From the NCBI GenBank assembly GCA_000830255.1, contig JQIT01000004.1, positions 62,001 through 126,000 of the forward strand: 64,000 nucleotides of DNA, given 5' to 3'. The notes below the pieces were generated by a model. It was not told the DNA's origin, ran no database searches, and saw only the letters and a list, made by a program, of their open reading frames with translations. The stretch comes from Sulfuricurvum sp. PC08-66. GTDB lineage: Bacteria > Campylobacterota > Campylobacteria > Campylobacterales > Sulfurimonadaceae. Shown one piece after another: positions 1-9,024 of the stretch; position 1 is the stretch's first letter, and each line of letters opens with the position of its first letter. Both the position numbers and the translations under genes were made by a program.

Positions 1-847
1 TGGCTTGGGTGAGATAGGTAAAGGCATCGGCTTTGGTGATAGTCGCGCGGTTTGTGTCGAAGCCATTGCGCGTGATATTGAGCGCGACCTGTTCTAGGGC
101 GTGTGCGGAGAGGTCTACGAAATCGACCTTGGCACCTTGCGCCAAGCAATAGAGTCCAAAGCCCCCTGCATTACAAAAAATATCTAACACCTCCATATGA
201 GCCTCGATATAACCGCCCACCGTGTGACGATTGTATCGCTGGTCGAGATAAAAGCCTGTCTTTTGCCCCTCGTGCAGATTGACCGCAAAAGAGATGCCGT
301 GCTCATGAATAGTAATATCCTGCGTGACCTCGCCATACACAACGCCATTTTGGGTTTGCAATCCCTCTTTGGCGCGCACTTTGGCATCGGATTTGTCGAT
401 GATGCCTTGGGGTGCAAGCAGTGCCACAAGCGCCTCGATGATGAGTGTGCGATAGCTCTCCATGCCAAGCGTGTTGATTTGAATCGCTAACACTTTGTCA
501 TAGACATCGACCATCAACCCAGGTAAAAAATCTGCTTCCGAATGGATGAGTCGATAGGCATTGGTCGCTTTGGCAAGGGCTTTGCGCTTTGCAAGTGCCG
601 TGGCGATACGTGTACGGAAAAAATCACTGTCGATAGGACGCAAGTCGTAGGAGAGGACGCGCACGCACATCTGGCTACGACTGTTGTAATAGCCTTGTGC
701 CAAAAAGGTGCCATCGATAGCGTAAAGCGCGACCAATGCACCATCAGGAATAGGCGTTTTGAGAGGGAGAATTTCGTTTTGATAGACCCAACCGAAGAAG
801 GTTTTGACATGTTGTGTAGCGATTTTATTGAGGGTGATGGTGTGCAC
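1..847 (-). CDS. RlmI-like class I SAM-dependent 23S rRNA methyltransferase (partial)
   Basis: Minus-strand gene running off the left edge, so its 3' end is missing. It starts at a GTG (847) with AAGGAG six bases upstream. The 282 visible residues open with a PUA-like RNA-binding part. A middle domain with the block GQKTGFYLDQR, typical of RlmI/RlmK-type rRNA methyltransferases, follows, and then a Rossmann SAM-binding motif (LDIFCNAGGFGLY). The family methylates cytosine C5 in 23S rRNA (C1962 in E. coli). The family call is strong; the exact target base is inferred from homologues. Confidence 0.88.
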   Translation of the reverse strand, partial: MHTITLNKIATQHVKTFFGWVYQNEILPLKTPIPDGALVALYAIDGTFLAQGYYNSRSQMCVRVLSYDLRPIDSDFFRTRIATALAKRKALAKATNAYRLIHSEADFLPGLMVDVYDKVLAIQINTLGMESYRTLIIEALVALLAPQGIIDKSDAKVRAKEGLQTQNGVVYGEVTQDITIHEHGISFAVNLHEGQKTGFYLDQRYNRHTVGGYIEAHMEVLDIFCNAGGFGLYCLAQGAKVDFVDLSAHALEQVALNITRNGFDTNRATITKADAFTYLTQA

Positions 848-914
848 AAAAGGCTCCTTGGATAAGAGGCGTATCTTAACCAAGGCTCACCTTGTGCGCG
901 CTAAAAGGAGCGTT

Positions 915-1535
915 TTAGAAACGAATATCGAGTGAGGCGCCCATCGTGGTATTGACAGTGTACATATCAGGCAAATAATTGCTTTGAAGTGTGGGTGCTA
1001 TAGAAAAGTGTGGTTGTGCTGCGTTACTGACATTTTCGTAGTAGCGCTCAGTAAGGGTACGGTTGAAAAGCTGTAATAGACTCAATCCCGCCAATGTCCC
1101 ACCTATTGCCCAAGCACTTCCTTGCGGCATTACTTCGCTATAAGCTTGTCCATACCACATACCGTACGCTGCAAAAAGAACAGAAGACAAAATACGACTA
1201 AAACCTTCTGCTTCAGCAAGAGTTCTAAGCCCCTCCATCGGAGTGATACGTCCCTCATCGATGGCACTCAAGGTCATTTCGTACTGTGTAGGTAACACCA
1301 ACAAAAGTACCCCTAGACCAGCAAACGAACCTCCAATAACTTGATTCACAGAATTTGAAGGTGCTGCGAAGTAAGCATAAGCACCTATACCACCATAAAG
1401 AGCCCCAAATGTGTAACGAGCAAATCCCAACTGCTGAGAGTAACTTTTGAGATACGCATAAGCCGCCGCATCCTCATTTTGTGCATGCACAAAGCTCAAA
1501 AATAACACCATAAGTGAAACAACTATTTTTAACAT
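915..1535 (-). CDS. exported membrane-associated protein of unknown function
   Basis: A 206-residue protein with a clear signal peptide (cleavage probably after VHA, residue ~18), preceded by AAAGGAAATAAA-ATG. The mature part has two or three hydrophobic, glycine/alanine-rich stretches (residues ~45-65, 70-85, 140-160) and ends in a terminal phenylalanine (DIRF), as outer-membrane beta-barrel proteins often do. I recognise no family. The helical hydrophobic segments argue against a simple porin. Divergent from the diguanylate cyclase gene downstream, so the 165-base gap between them probably holds both promoters. Confidence 0.7.
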   Translation of the reverse strand: MLKIVVSLMVLFLSFVHAQNEDAAAYAYLKSYSQQLGFARYTFGALYGGIGAYAYFAAPSNSVNQVIGGSFAGLGVLLLVLPTQYEMTLSAIDEGRITPMEGLRTLAEAEGFSRILSSVLFAAYGMWYGQAYSEVMPQGSAWAIGGTLAGLSLLQLFNRTLTERYYENVSNAAQPHFSIAPTLQSNYLPDMYTVNTTMGASLDIRF

Positions 1536-1700
1536 TTTATTTCCTTTTGTAAATTTGCAAAATTATAGTTATGCAACATTACAGACAGATTAAAGAGGGC
1601 AAAAATTTATGCATTGATTGAACAGCAAAAAACAGCCCCAAAAAGGCAATTAAAAGTTTATTAAGTTATATTACCGCCTTATATTTCTCAGGGTATTTGC

Positions 1701-3446
1701 ATGATTACATCGCGTCTGAACTTGCTCGTTTTTATTCTCATTGTGGGCATCGCACTCTCAAGCATTGCTTTGAATTACAACCTCGTCTACAACAATAAAA
1801 AATCGCATATCGAGCACGAAATCAATGCACACCTCAAACGTCTATTGGCGAATTTGACGACGCAGATGAATCTCTCTACGCTTTTAACACAAGAGAGTTA
1901 CGCCTCTGATGTCCCTCTCTTTGCCGCTTTTGTCGATGCGCAGGGTCAAATAGTGGCACACCATCTCTTCCCACATACGCTTAACATCACGCATACCCTC
2001 GAAACATTCAATGGTTTAACGCGCCTTATCGAAGAGGAGGAGCACCTCTTCGCAATGGCGAACACCTCTTCGACCACACCGCTCTATGTCATAGTAGGCG
2101 TCTCCAAGGCCTCATTACGCGACTCGATTTTCGCACAAACTCTCTATGTATCGCTGTGGGTGGGCGCACTGCTAGCGCTCTTTTTTCTCTTCTTGCTCTA
2201 CTACACCCGCATGAAAATCGAGCGCCCTTTACGTAGCCTCTTTGACTCCAATCTCAAAGAGTTTGTCAACGGCATCCTCTCTGCAAGCACCCAATGTGAC
2301 CGCCTTCACACCATCGAAGAGTCCAATCTCCCCAAAGATATTCAAAACCGTATTCTCAACACCTTTGGAATGTTGCAAAAATGGTCCTGCTTCAAAATTC
2401 ATTTTGACGAATTTCTCAAAATGACCGTCGCAGAGAGCAACAAAAAAGAACTCGTCGCCAACCTCTACACCGCTATCGAGGGCGATTTTTTTGTCAAAAG
2501 CATGACGCTTTTCGAGACCAATCACAGTCTCAACCGTTTTGAACCACTCTATGCAGGGCAATCGAGCCTAGAGACCTTGACGCACGATGAAGCGCTGTTA
2601 GCAGAACCCTCTGCTTGTCTAGCCTACCGAACGGGTAACCGTGTGCTTCTCGATGAGAGCCGCAAAAAATCAGCATGCTCCATGTGTCATGCGATGCCCC
2701 ATGAAACGATAATGTGCAAGCCGATGATGTCAGGCGGCAAGCACACAGGCGTACTCAAACTCGTGCTCGACAATGAAAAAATCGAAGCGAGTAGCGAACT
2801 CAATGGCGATTTGGAGGCAAAAATCCGCTTTTTGGAGAGCTACCTCAACGCCTATGTCGATTTAACCTCTTTGACTATTAGCAATATCAATCTGCTCAAT
2901 GCTTACAAAAACCAAGCCCTCACCGACCCGCTGACCAATCTCTACAATCGACGCTACATTACCGAATACCTCTTTGGGTTGCTCAATATTTCCAAACGCA
3001 AACAAGCACCGTTGAGTATTTTTATGATAGATATCGATAATTTCAAAAAATTCAATGACGAATACGGTCATAAAGTAGGCGATGCAGTACTCAAAATAGT
3101 CTCCAAAACTATCCAACAATCGCTACGAGAGGGCGATACCGTCGCACGTTATGGCGGTGAGGAGTTTATCGCTGTGTTGCCTTACAGCGATACCGATACC
3201 GCGTATGAGGTAGCTGAACGTGTACGTGGTGCAGTAGAGCGCATCGAGTGGAATGAGCACCAACTGCCCAATATCTACCCCGTCACTATTAGCGTGGGTA
3301 TTTCGGCGTACCCCATCCACGGCTACAGCCACTACCACCTCACCAATGTGGCAGACAAAGCGCTCTACCGTGCCAAACGCGAGGGGCGCAACAAAGTCAT
3401 CATTCACGAAATCAAAGAGCGCGAAGCAGACGAAATATTCGGGTAG
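1701..3446 (+). CDS. membrane diguanylate cyclase with Cys-rich GAF-like domain
   Basis: A 581-residue c-di-GMP synthase. TM1 lies at residues ~7-27, followed by a ~120-residue periplasmic sensor, TM2 at ~148-167, and a cytoplasmic GAF-like domain at ~210-360. The C-terminal GGDEF domain carries an intact RYGGEEF (485-489) and an RxxD product-inhibition site (REGD) just before it, so it should be active and feedback-regulated. The GAF-like part has a cysteine cluster: one Cys in ACLAYRTG, C326-S-M-C329-H330, and another in IMCKP. This pattern recurs in GAF domains attached to GGDEF proteins and may bind metal or sense redox state (inference). Separate promoter; not operonic with the helicase. 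Confidence 0.92.
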   Translation: MITSRLNLLVFILIVGIALSSIALNYNLVYNNKKSHIEHEINAHLKRLLANLTTQMNLSTLLTQESYASDVPLFAAFVDAQGQIVAHHLFPHTLNITHTLETFNGLTRLIEEEEHLFAMANTSSTTPLYVIVGVSKASLRDSIFAQTLYVSLWVGALLALFFLFLLYYTRMKIERPLRSLFDSNLKEFVNGILSASTQCDRLHTIEESNLPKDIQNRILNTFGMLQKWSCFKIHFDEFLKMTVAESNKKELVANLYTAIEGDFFVKSMTLFETNHSLNRFEPLYAGQSSLETLTHDEALLAEPSACLAYRTGNRVLLDESRKKSACSMCHAMPHETIMCKPMMSGGKHTGVLKLVLDNEKIEASSELNGDLEAKIRFLESYLNAYVDLTSLTISNINLLNAYKNQALTDPLTNLYNRRYITEYLFGLLNISKRKQAPLSIFMIDIDNFKKFNDEYGHKVGDAVLKIVSKTIQQSLREGDTVARYGGEEFIAVLPYSDTDTAYEVAERVRGAVERIEWNEHQLPNIYPVTISVGISAYPIHGYSHYHLTNVADKALYRAKREGRNKVIIHEIKEREADEIFG

Positions 3447-3573
3447 TTTTTTTCTTAAAGAATTCCCCCATCAATATCGCTATAATCGCGTCAACAAAAC
3501 GTAACATACGTCTCAGGATATTTTTTCTCCCCGCACGCACGCTGCTTTTTTACACTTTCAAGGATTCCCTTTT

Positions 3574-4872
3574 ATGCTATTTTCTGATCTCAAATTGAGC
3601 CAACCACTCCAAAAAGCGGTAGAACTACAAGGCTACACCGCCCCTACTCCCGTCCAAGCCCAAGCGATTCCCGCTATTTTGGAGGGTCGCGACATGCTTG
3701 CAGGCGCCCAAACAGGTACAGGCAAAACCGCCGCTTTTACCCTACCGATGCTCGAAATTCTTTCGCGCACCCGCCCAAAAACACCCCATAAAGTGCGTGT
3801 ACTCATCCTCACCCCCACACGTGAACTCGCCGCGCAAGTAGCTGAAAGTGTCAAAACCTATGGGCAATTCATGCCTTTCAAAAGTGCTGTCGTTTTTGGG
3901 GGCGTGGGTATTCATCCACAAATTGCCATGCTCAAAAAGGGTGTCGATATTCTCATCGCAACCCCTGGTCGATTGCTCGATTTGGTGGGGCAAGAGGCGC
4001 TGGATTTGCGTCATGTCGAGATGTTTGTCCTCGATGAGGCTGACCGTATGCTCGATATGGGCTTTATCAAAGATATTCGCCGTGTCATCACCATACTGCC
4101 TGCCAAACGCCAAAATTTGCTCTTCTCCGCAACCTACTCGGACGAGATAAAAACGCTGTGCGAATCGATACTACGCAATCCTGTCACGGTCGAGGTGGCA
4201 CGCCGTAATACCTCAAGCGAATTGGTCGAACAGCGCGTCATCATGGTCGATTGCGCCCGCAAAAGCGCCCTTTTGGGAGAGCTGATTCAAAAGCACAAAT
4301 GGGAGCAGGTATTGGTCTTTACCCGTACCAAACACCACGCCAACAAACTCTCTGAATATCTCGAAAAAATCGGCATCAAAGCCGCCGCCATTCACGGCAA
4401 CAAAAGCCAAAGTGCGCGCACCAAAGCGTTGGCTGATTTCAAAGCAGGAAGTGTCAAAATCCTCGTCGCTACCGACATCGCGGCACGCGGACTAGACATC
4501 GATGCACTGCCACACGTCGTCAATTTCGAGCTACCCAACATCGCCGAGGATTATGTCCACCGTATCGGACGTACGGGGCGAGCAGGCAACAAAGGTGAGG
4601 CTATTTCTCTCGTATGTATCGATGAGCACGACTACCTCGCTGGTATCGAACGACTCATTCACCGCAAACTCAACCGCGAAATTTTGGCAGGGTACGAGCC
4701 AGACCCCACTATCAAGGCAGAGCCTATCCAGCAAGGTCGTGGCGGCAAAGGGGGCAATCGCTCCTCACGTGACCGTGGACAAAGCAATGCAGGCAACAAA
4801 AGCCACGCAAGCACACCCCAACAGCGTGACAATCGTCCACGCAACAGCGTCCAAAAGAGTCGAGGTCGCTAA
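3574..4872 (+). CDS. rhlE: DEAD-box ATP-dependent RNA helicase, RhlE type
   Basis: A 432-residue helicase with the full motif set: Q motif ([14 protein letters not shown]), Walker A (AQTGTGKT), PTRELA, DEAD, SAT, and the C-terminal HRIGRTGR. A basic, Gly/Ser/Asn-rich tail (from ~residue 385) is typical of RhlE-like proteins and probably contacts RNA non-specifically. It remodels RNA in ribosome assembly and decay. RBS AAGGATT lies upstream of the ATG. The next gene starts three bases after the stop, so the two are probably cotranscribed. Confidence 0.93.
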   Translation: MLFSDLKLSQPLQKAVELQGYTAPTPVQAQAIPAILEGRDMLAGAQTGTGKTAAFTLPMLEILSRTRPKTPHKVRVLILTPTRELAAQVAESVKTYGQFMPFKSAVVFGGVGIHPQIAMLKKGVDILIATPGRLLDLVGQEALDLRHVEMFVLDEADRMLDMGFIKDIRRVITILPAKRQNLLFSATYSDEIKTLCESILRNPVTVEVARRNTSSELVEQRVIMVDCARKSALLGELIQKHKWEQVLVFTRTKHHANKLSEYLEKIGIKAAAIHGNKSQSARTKALADFKAGSVKILVATDIAARGLDIDALPHVVNFELPNIAEDYVHRIGRTGRAGNKGEAISLVCIDEHDYLAGIERLIHRKLNREILAGYEPDPTIKAEPIQQGRGGKGGNRSSRDRGQSNAGNKSHASTPQQRDNRPRNSVQKSRGR

Positions 4873-4875
4873 AGC

Positions 4876-5346
4876 ATGCGCATCTGGGTCGATGCTGATG
4901 CCTTCCCCAACGCCCTCAAAGAGGTGCTCATGCGTGCCGTACTCAAACGGCACATCCCCACACTCTTCGTCGCCAACAAAAAAATTGCCTTGCCAGAGGT
5001 CGATTGGGTAGCGATGCATATTGTGGGACAGGGTGCGGATATTGCGGATAATTATATTGCGCAGTCGTGTGCTTCAGGGGATTTGGTCATCACCGCAGAT
5101 ATTCCGCTGGCAGACCGTGTAGTAGAGAGGGGAGCTTTCGCGCTAGACCCACGAGGGACGCGCTACACTCCCGATAATATCAAGCAGATTTTGGCGATGC
5201 GTAATCTCATGGAAAATCTACGCAACGCAGGCGAAATCACAGGCGGACCTAGCGCCATAGGTCCCAAAGAGGTGCGTAGCTTCGCCAATGCCCTCAATGT
5301 TCTGCTCTCTCCTATTGATTTTAGTAGCTCATCGACCCTGCGTTGA
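4876..5346 (+). CDS. YaiI/UPF0178 family protein
   Basis: A 156-residue protein of the widespread YaiI/YqxD (DUF188, UPF0178) family, recognisable by the N-terminus RIWVDADAFPN and the C-terminal GGP.A....R segment. The DxDA start and later conserved acidic residues suggest a PIN-like fold, possibly a nuclease, but no reaction is established for the family. It begins three bases after the helicase stop, and its last 26 bases overlap the 3' end of the convergent DUF350 gene. Confidence 0.85.
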   Translation: MRIWVDADAFPNALKEVLMRAVLKRHIPTLFVANKKIALPEVDWVAMHIVGQGADIADNYIAQSCASGDLVITADIPLADRVVERGAFALDPRGTRYTPDNIKQILAMRNLMENLRNAGEITGGPSAIGPKEVRSFANALNVLLSPIDFSSSSTLR

Positions 5347-5725
5347 GAATACCTATGGCAATCGATGCCATCGCCATAAAAGTACCCACAGCCACGTCAC
5401 CCTTTTCGATATGCGCCTTGACGCTAAAACGTCCACCTAGACGTGTCAAAAGTGTGGCAAAAAGGAGCTGAACGCCCATCGCCACACCTGCCCACATCAC
5501 GAAATCGATATACGAAACAGAGTGTGACAACGCGCTATAAAGTGGTATCGAAACCCCTACAATCGCTCCACCAAACGCCAATGCAGAAGCAAGATTGTTC
5601 TCCTTGAAAATCATCGCATAGTCATCGTAAGGTGTCACCACCGCATACAATACCAAGAAAAGCGCCAACGCACCCAACGCCGTCCCAAAAAAGAGACCAA
5701 ACGCCATAAAATAGTCCACAAACAT
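5321..5725 (-). CDS. DUF350 (UPF0719) inner-membrane protein
   Basis: A 134-residue protein with four hydrophobic helices and the repeated small-residue pattern (LASALAFGGAIVGVSIPLYSA) of the DUF350 family. I chose the ATG at 5725 because AAGGAG sits just upstream; an upstream in-frame ATG at 5767 lacks a good site. Its role is unknown; the family often occurs with stress or metal-homeostasis genes. It converges on and overlaps the YaiI-like gene by 26 bases. Confidence 0.82.
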   Translation of the reverse strand: MFVDYFMAFGLFFGTALGALALFLVLYAVVTPYDDYAMIFKENNLASALAFGGAIVGVSIPLYSALSHSVSYIDFVMWAGVAMGVQLLFATLLTRLGGRFSVKAHIEKGDVAVGTFMAMASIAIGILNAGSMSY

Positions 5726-5820
5726 ACCTACTCCTTTTTTTAAAGGCAAATGATAGCGAAACTTCACTTTTCTCTAATAACGTCGATACTAGCGGTACTT
5801 ATCACGCAAAGGATGGCGTA

Positions 5821-6309
5821 ATGAAAAAGCTACTTCTACTTCTCATCGTGGCAGCATCACTGCTACATGGTGCCAAAAGCGCCATAGAGTTTTTGCCCAA
5901 CAAACGCGTCGCAGTATCCTACGGTCTCAATCTGACAGGACAACCCACCGACTCGACACTCACCTCGACACTGCAACAAATCTCTTTTAGTGTCTTTTCG
6001 TACGGAGATGCAAACACCTTCTACTTTGGGTATGTCATCGATGCCTACAGCGGTATCAAAGCCACTGACAGCTTTTTACAGCTAGACAATGCCTTTTTGG
6101 TGGGGTATATGTTCGGTGACAACTACACTGCCAATATGGGGTATGGCGTAAGCACCATCGGTGGAAGCGACCCTAGTGCTATGTTCACCATGAACCTAAG
6201 CACATTCTTTTTGGATATCGCAACGATGGGACTCAAACTCTCTGCTTATCTCTCCTCTGACCGTACATCGGCTCTCTATGTAGCTATTGTGACAGGCTTG
6301 ACGTTTTAA
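5821..6309 (+). CDS. small exported protein, likely outer-membrane beta barrel
   Basis: A 162-residue protein starting with a signal peptide (MKKLLLLLIVAASLLHGAKS, cleavage near residue 18-20). The mature part alternates polar and hydrophobic residues, is rich in Tyr/Phe/Gly, and ends in LTF, the pattern of a small outer-membrane beta barrel. No family recognised. Divergently transcribed from the DUF350 gene; its stop is three bases from the convergent DedA gene. Confidence 0.65.
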   Translation: MKKLLLLLIVAASLLHGAKSAIEFLPNKRVAVSYGLNLTGQPTDSTLTSTLQQISFSVFSYGDANTFYFGYVIDAYSGIKATDSFLQLDNAFLVGYMFGDNYTANMGYGVSTIGGSDPSAMFTMNLSTFFLDIATMGLKLSAYLSSDRTSALYVAIVTGLTF

Positions 6310-6312
6310 ACC

Positions 6313-6876
6313 TTAGCGTTTTTTGCGTGTTGCCAAATGAAAATAGAGCCACACCGAGCCGCCAATAGCCGCCAAAAAGAGAAGTAGATAGTAATAATGT
6401 GCACCGATATACTCTACATACGGCACCAGTACACTACCTGCATAGTAGCTAGACAATCCCACCGCAATGCCCCATAGTATCGACGCCAAGGCATTGATAA
6501 TTGTAAAGCGCCCAAAAGGGTATTTGGTGATACCAATTGCAATAGGCACAAGCGTCTTGACCCCATAGATGTACTTTTGGAAGACGATGATAGCATCGCC
6601 AAAGCGTTTGATAAGGATATGCGAGAGGGCGAATTTGCGACGGTGCTTGATGAGATAGGGGTTGAGCATGGGCTTGTTGTAGCGTCCCATATAAAAGAGC
6701 ATCGTATCACCCAAAAAGTTTGCGGTGGTAGCTACGATAATAGAGATGACGATATTCATCTCCCCTAAATAGGAGAGTATTCCAGCCGCCACGATACCTA
6801 CATATCCGCCGCCAAAAGAGTATAAAAAGAGCGCGATATATCCATAGGTTGCCAAAGAGGCGTTGACTTCTTCCAT
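6313..6876 (-). CDS. DedA family inner-membrane protein
   Basis: A 187-residue DedA/SNARE-associated (VTT) domain protein. Seen: the F/YxGRY-like loop (FYMGRYNKP) and the characteristic segment around FGRFTIINALASILWG with Gly/Arg in re-entrant loops. There are about five hydrophobic segments and a basic C-terminus. The family contains phospholipid flippases/scramblases needed for envelope integrity; the exact substrate here is unknown. It stands alone, convergent with the small exported protein. Confidence 0.85.
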   Translation of the reverse strand: MEEVNASLATYGYIALFLYSFGGGYVGIVAAGILSYLGEMNIVISIIVATTANFLGDTMLFYMGRYNKPMLNPYLIKHRRKFALSHILIKRFGDAIIVFQKYIYGVKTLVPIAIGITKYPFGRFTIINALASILWGIAVGLSSYYAGSVLVPYVEYIGAHYYYLLLFLAAIGGSVWLYFHLATRKKR

Positions 6877-6918
6877 GAGAGTCCCCTTTTTGGCGCTATT
6901 GTAGGGTAGCGGTGCTGT

Positions 6919-7146
6919 TTAGGCGCTGATACGCGTGAGGTTTACATACCAATCTTCGCGAAACATGCTTCGAGACTTTTTCAAGTGTACTTCGATAGCT
7001 TCACCGTAAAAATGTACCGTATTGATAGCCTCGTTGGGAATCTCCAACTCCTCTTCACAATAACCATGCACATCCTCCATGGAGTAAATATCACTCCAAT
7101 CCCAGCCATTTTCTAGCTCGCGAATCGTAAAGACCGTATCTCGCAT
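6919..7146 (-). CDS. conserved small cytoplasmic protein, unknown function
   Basis: A 75-residue, acidic, Trp-containing soluble protein (ENGWDWSDIYSMEDV). An AGGAG motif nine bases upstream of the ATG supports translation. No recognisable domain, signal peptide or membrane segment. It lies between mnmA (upstream, same strand, about 90 bases apart) and the dedA gene and may be the tail of the flagellar/mnmA transcript. Confidence 0.6.
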   Translation of the reverse strand: MRDTVFTIRELENGWDWSDIYSMEDVHGYCEEELEIPNEAINTVHFYGEAIEVHLKKSRSMFREDWYVNLTRISA

Positions 7147-7237
7147 CCACTACACTCCTGTAAAAGATGCGCAATACTACAAAGGCAGTATTATAAAATG
7201 GTTACAAAAGTGTCTCTATTGGGTTACAGAGCGCTTT

Positions 7238-8269
7238 TCATGCACCTGTCGAGGTTATCCATCCACCGCCCAGCAGCTTTTCACCCTCATAAAAGACCCC
7301 TGCTTGTCCAGCAGCTACACCATAGACGCTCTCGTGCAGTGTCACGTGCGCCTCATTGCCCACAATTGCGACATGGCAGGGGACGGCTTTGGTGCGGTAA
7401 CGAAGCTTGACACTGGCATCGAAGCTTCTGCGTCCATCGAACATATTGACATCACGCAGTGTGACACTACTACATGCAAGCGCTTCGTGTGTGCCAACGA
7501 CGATTTGATTTTTTTCGGGAATGATACGTGTGACATAGTGAGGGTCGTGTGCACCCCGTACGGTAAACCCTTTGCGCTTACCAATCGTGTAGTGCATATA
7601 GCCGTGATGTGTCCCTACGACATTGCCAGCTTCATCGAGGACTTCACCCTCGATATCGACATCGACATAGTTTTTGAGCACATCGGTATAGGTGGTCTCG
7701 ACGAAACATATTTCGCTCGATTCGGCTTGTGTCGCAAAAGATTCGAGTTGAGGTATCGATGCGGCGAGGCGTTTGATATCGGCTTTGTGACGGCTCCCCA
7801 TAGGAAAAAGCAGGCGCGGCACGATAGTAGGGTCGATGTAGAAGAGAAAATAGCTCTGGTCTTTGGTGTCATCGGCGGCTTGGTGCAAATAGGTGCCATC
7901 GTGCTGTATGTAGTGCCCTGTGGCGATGAACTGCGCCCCAATGGAGTCTGCGAAGCGTACCATCTCGCCAAATTTGATATTGCGGTTGCACAGTGCACAA
8001 GGATTGGGTGTCAACCCTGCGGCGTAGGTATCGATAAAGGGTCGGAAAACTTGGGTGTCAAAGACCTCTTGAAGGTCAAGAATATGAAGCTTCACCCCCA
8101 CAAAATCTGCCGCTTTTTGGGCGCGTGCGATGTTGGTCTCGTGGTAGTTGGGCTTGGCGTGTAGCTTCATATAGACGCCCTCGACCTCATAGCCTTGCTC
8201 TTTGAGCAGTAGCGTCGATACGGTCGAATCGACACCCCCACTCATCCCCACGAGGACTTTGGGTTTCAT
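7238..8269 (-). CDS. mnmA: tRNA-specific 2-thiouridylase MnmA
   Basis: A 343-residue enzyme that installs the 2-thio group on wobble U34 of tRNA-Lys, -Glu and -Gln. It carries the PP-loop GMSGGVDST at the N-terminus, the first catalytic cysteine in NPCALCNRNIKF and the second in SSEICFV, plus the conserved GKRKG block. Its ATG overlaps the stop of the upstream LOG-family gene by four bases (ATGA), so the two are translationally coupled. Length matches the family. Confidence 0.97.
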   Translation of the reverse strand: MKPKVLVGMSGGVDSTVSTLLLKEQGYEVEGVYMKLHAKPNYHETNIARAQKAADFVGVKLHILDLQEVFDTQVFRPFIDTYAAGLTPNPCALCNRNIKFGEMVRFADSIGAQFIATGHYIQHDGTYLHQAADDTKDQSYFLFYIDPTIVPRLLFPMGSRHKADIKRLAASIPQLESFATQAESSEICFVETTYTDVLKNYVDVDIEGEVLDEAGNVVGTHHGYMHYTIGKRKGFTVRGAHDPHYVTRIIPEKNQIVVGTHEALACSSVTLRDVNMFDGRRSFDASVKLRYRTKAVPCHVAIVGNEAHVTLHESVYGVAAGQAGVFYEGEKLLGGGWITSTGA

Positions 8270-9024
8270 CGGTCGCGCTCTTTTTTGACAAATTTTTTGA
8301 GCGTTTTATAGTAGGCGGTCGATTCCAAATGCATACGTTTGAGCTGTACCATCTGCTCTACGACGCTAGCGTGAATATCACTCGTAATAGCATCGAGGTC
8401 GTCCGTGATGGTGAAAAGATTCAAATCATCAGGACTTATGACGCCCAGTGGCACCATTGTATTGCGCATAAAATCGACGATAGGTTGATAGAAATCTTTG
8501 CCTACGAGGAAAATTTTGACCCCATCGACCTTTTTGGTTTGGGCTAATGTAAGTGACTCAAAAAGCTCATCGAGCGTCCCAAATCCCCCAGGCAAGACTA
8601 CATACGCCAGCGAATATTTGACCAACATTACTTTGCGCGAAAAGAAGTAATCAAAGGTGAGATTTTTGGTCGTGAAAGGATTGATAGCTTGCTCAAAAGG
8701 GAGGTCGATATTGAGTCCCACAGACTCCACGCCCCCCGCTTTTGCCGCTCCTGCATTGGCCGCTTCCATGATACCTGGACCACCACCAGAGATGATATTG
8801 AGCCCTTTTGCGGCCAATTTTTCGCTCAACTCCATCGCCATTTGGTAGTATCGATGCTCACGTGGTAATCTTGCACTTCCAAAAATCGTCACCGAGGGAC
8901 CCATCTCGCCTAGCTCATCGAAACCTCGCACAAAATCGGCGATAATTTTAAAAACACTCCACGTATCTGCGGATTTAATATCCTTAATATAACGCTTCTG
9001 TTTTTCAACTAAAAACGAATCCAA
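8266..9024 (-). CDS. LOG-family Rossmann-fold protein (TIGR00730 type)
   Basis: A 252-residue protein with the LOG/cytokinin-riboside 5'-monophosphate phosphoribohydrolase signatures: GGGPGIMEAANAGA and PGGFGTLDE, the latter holding the catalytic residues. Bacterial members cleave nucleoside 5'-monophosphates (for example AMP to adenine and ribose 5-phosphate); substrate here is unknown. It starts at TTG directly after the fliY stop, with GGAG six bases ahead, and overlaps mnmA by four bases. Confidence 0.87.
   Translation of the reverse strand: MDSFLVEKQKRYIKDIKSADTWSVFKIIADFVRGFDELGEMGPSVTIFGSARLPREHRYYQMAMELSEKLAAKGLNIISGGGPGIMEAANAGAAKAGGVESVGLNIDLPFEQAINPFTTKNLTFDYFFSRKVMLVKYSLAYVVLPGGFGTLDELFESLTLAQTKKVDGVKIFLVGKDFYQPIVDFMRNTMVPLGVISPDDLNLFTITDDLDAITSDIHASVVEQMVQLKRMHLESTAYYKTLKKFVKKERDR

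Noticed and set aside
2676-2690. CxxCH as a haem c binding site in the first diguanylate cyclase
   Set aside because: The motif lies in the cytoplasmic half after TM2, where haem c attachment does not occur; treated as a Cys-rich GAF instead.
7304-8164. 286-codon open frame on the plus strand opposite mnmA
   Set aside because: Pure antisense of a confident gene, no RBS, protein without sense composition; a codon-bias shadow.
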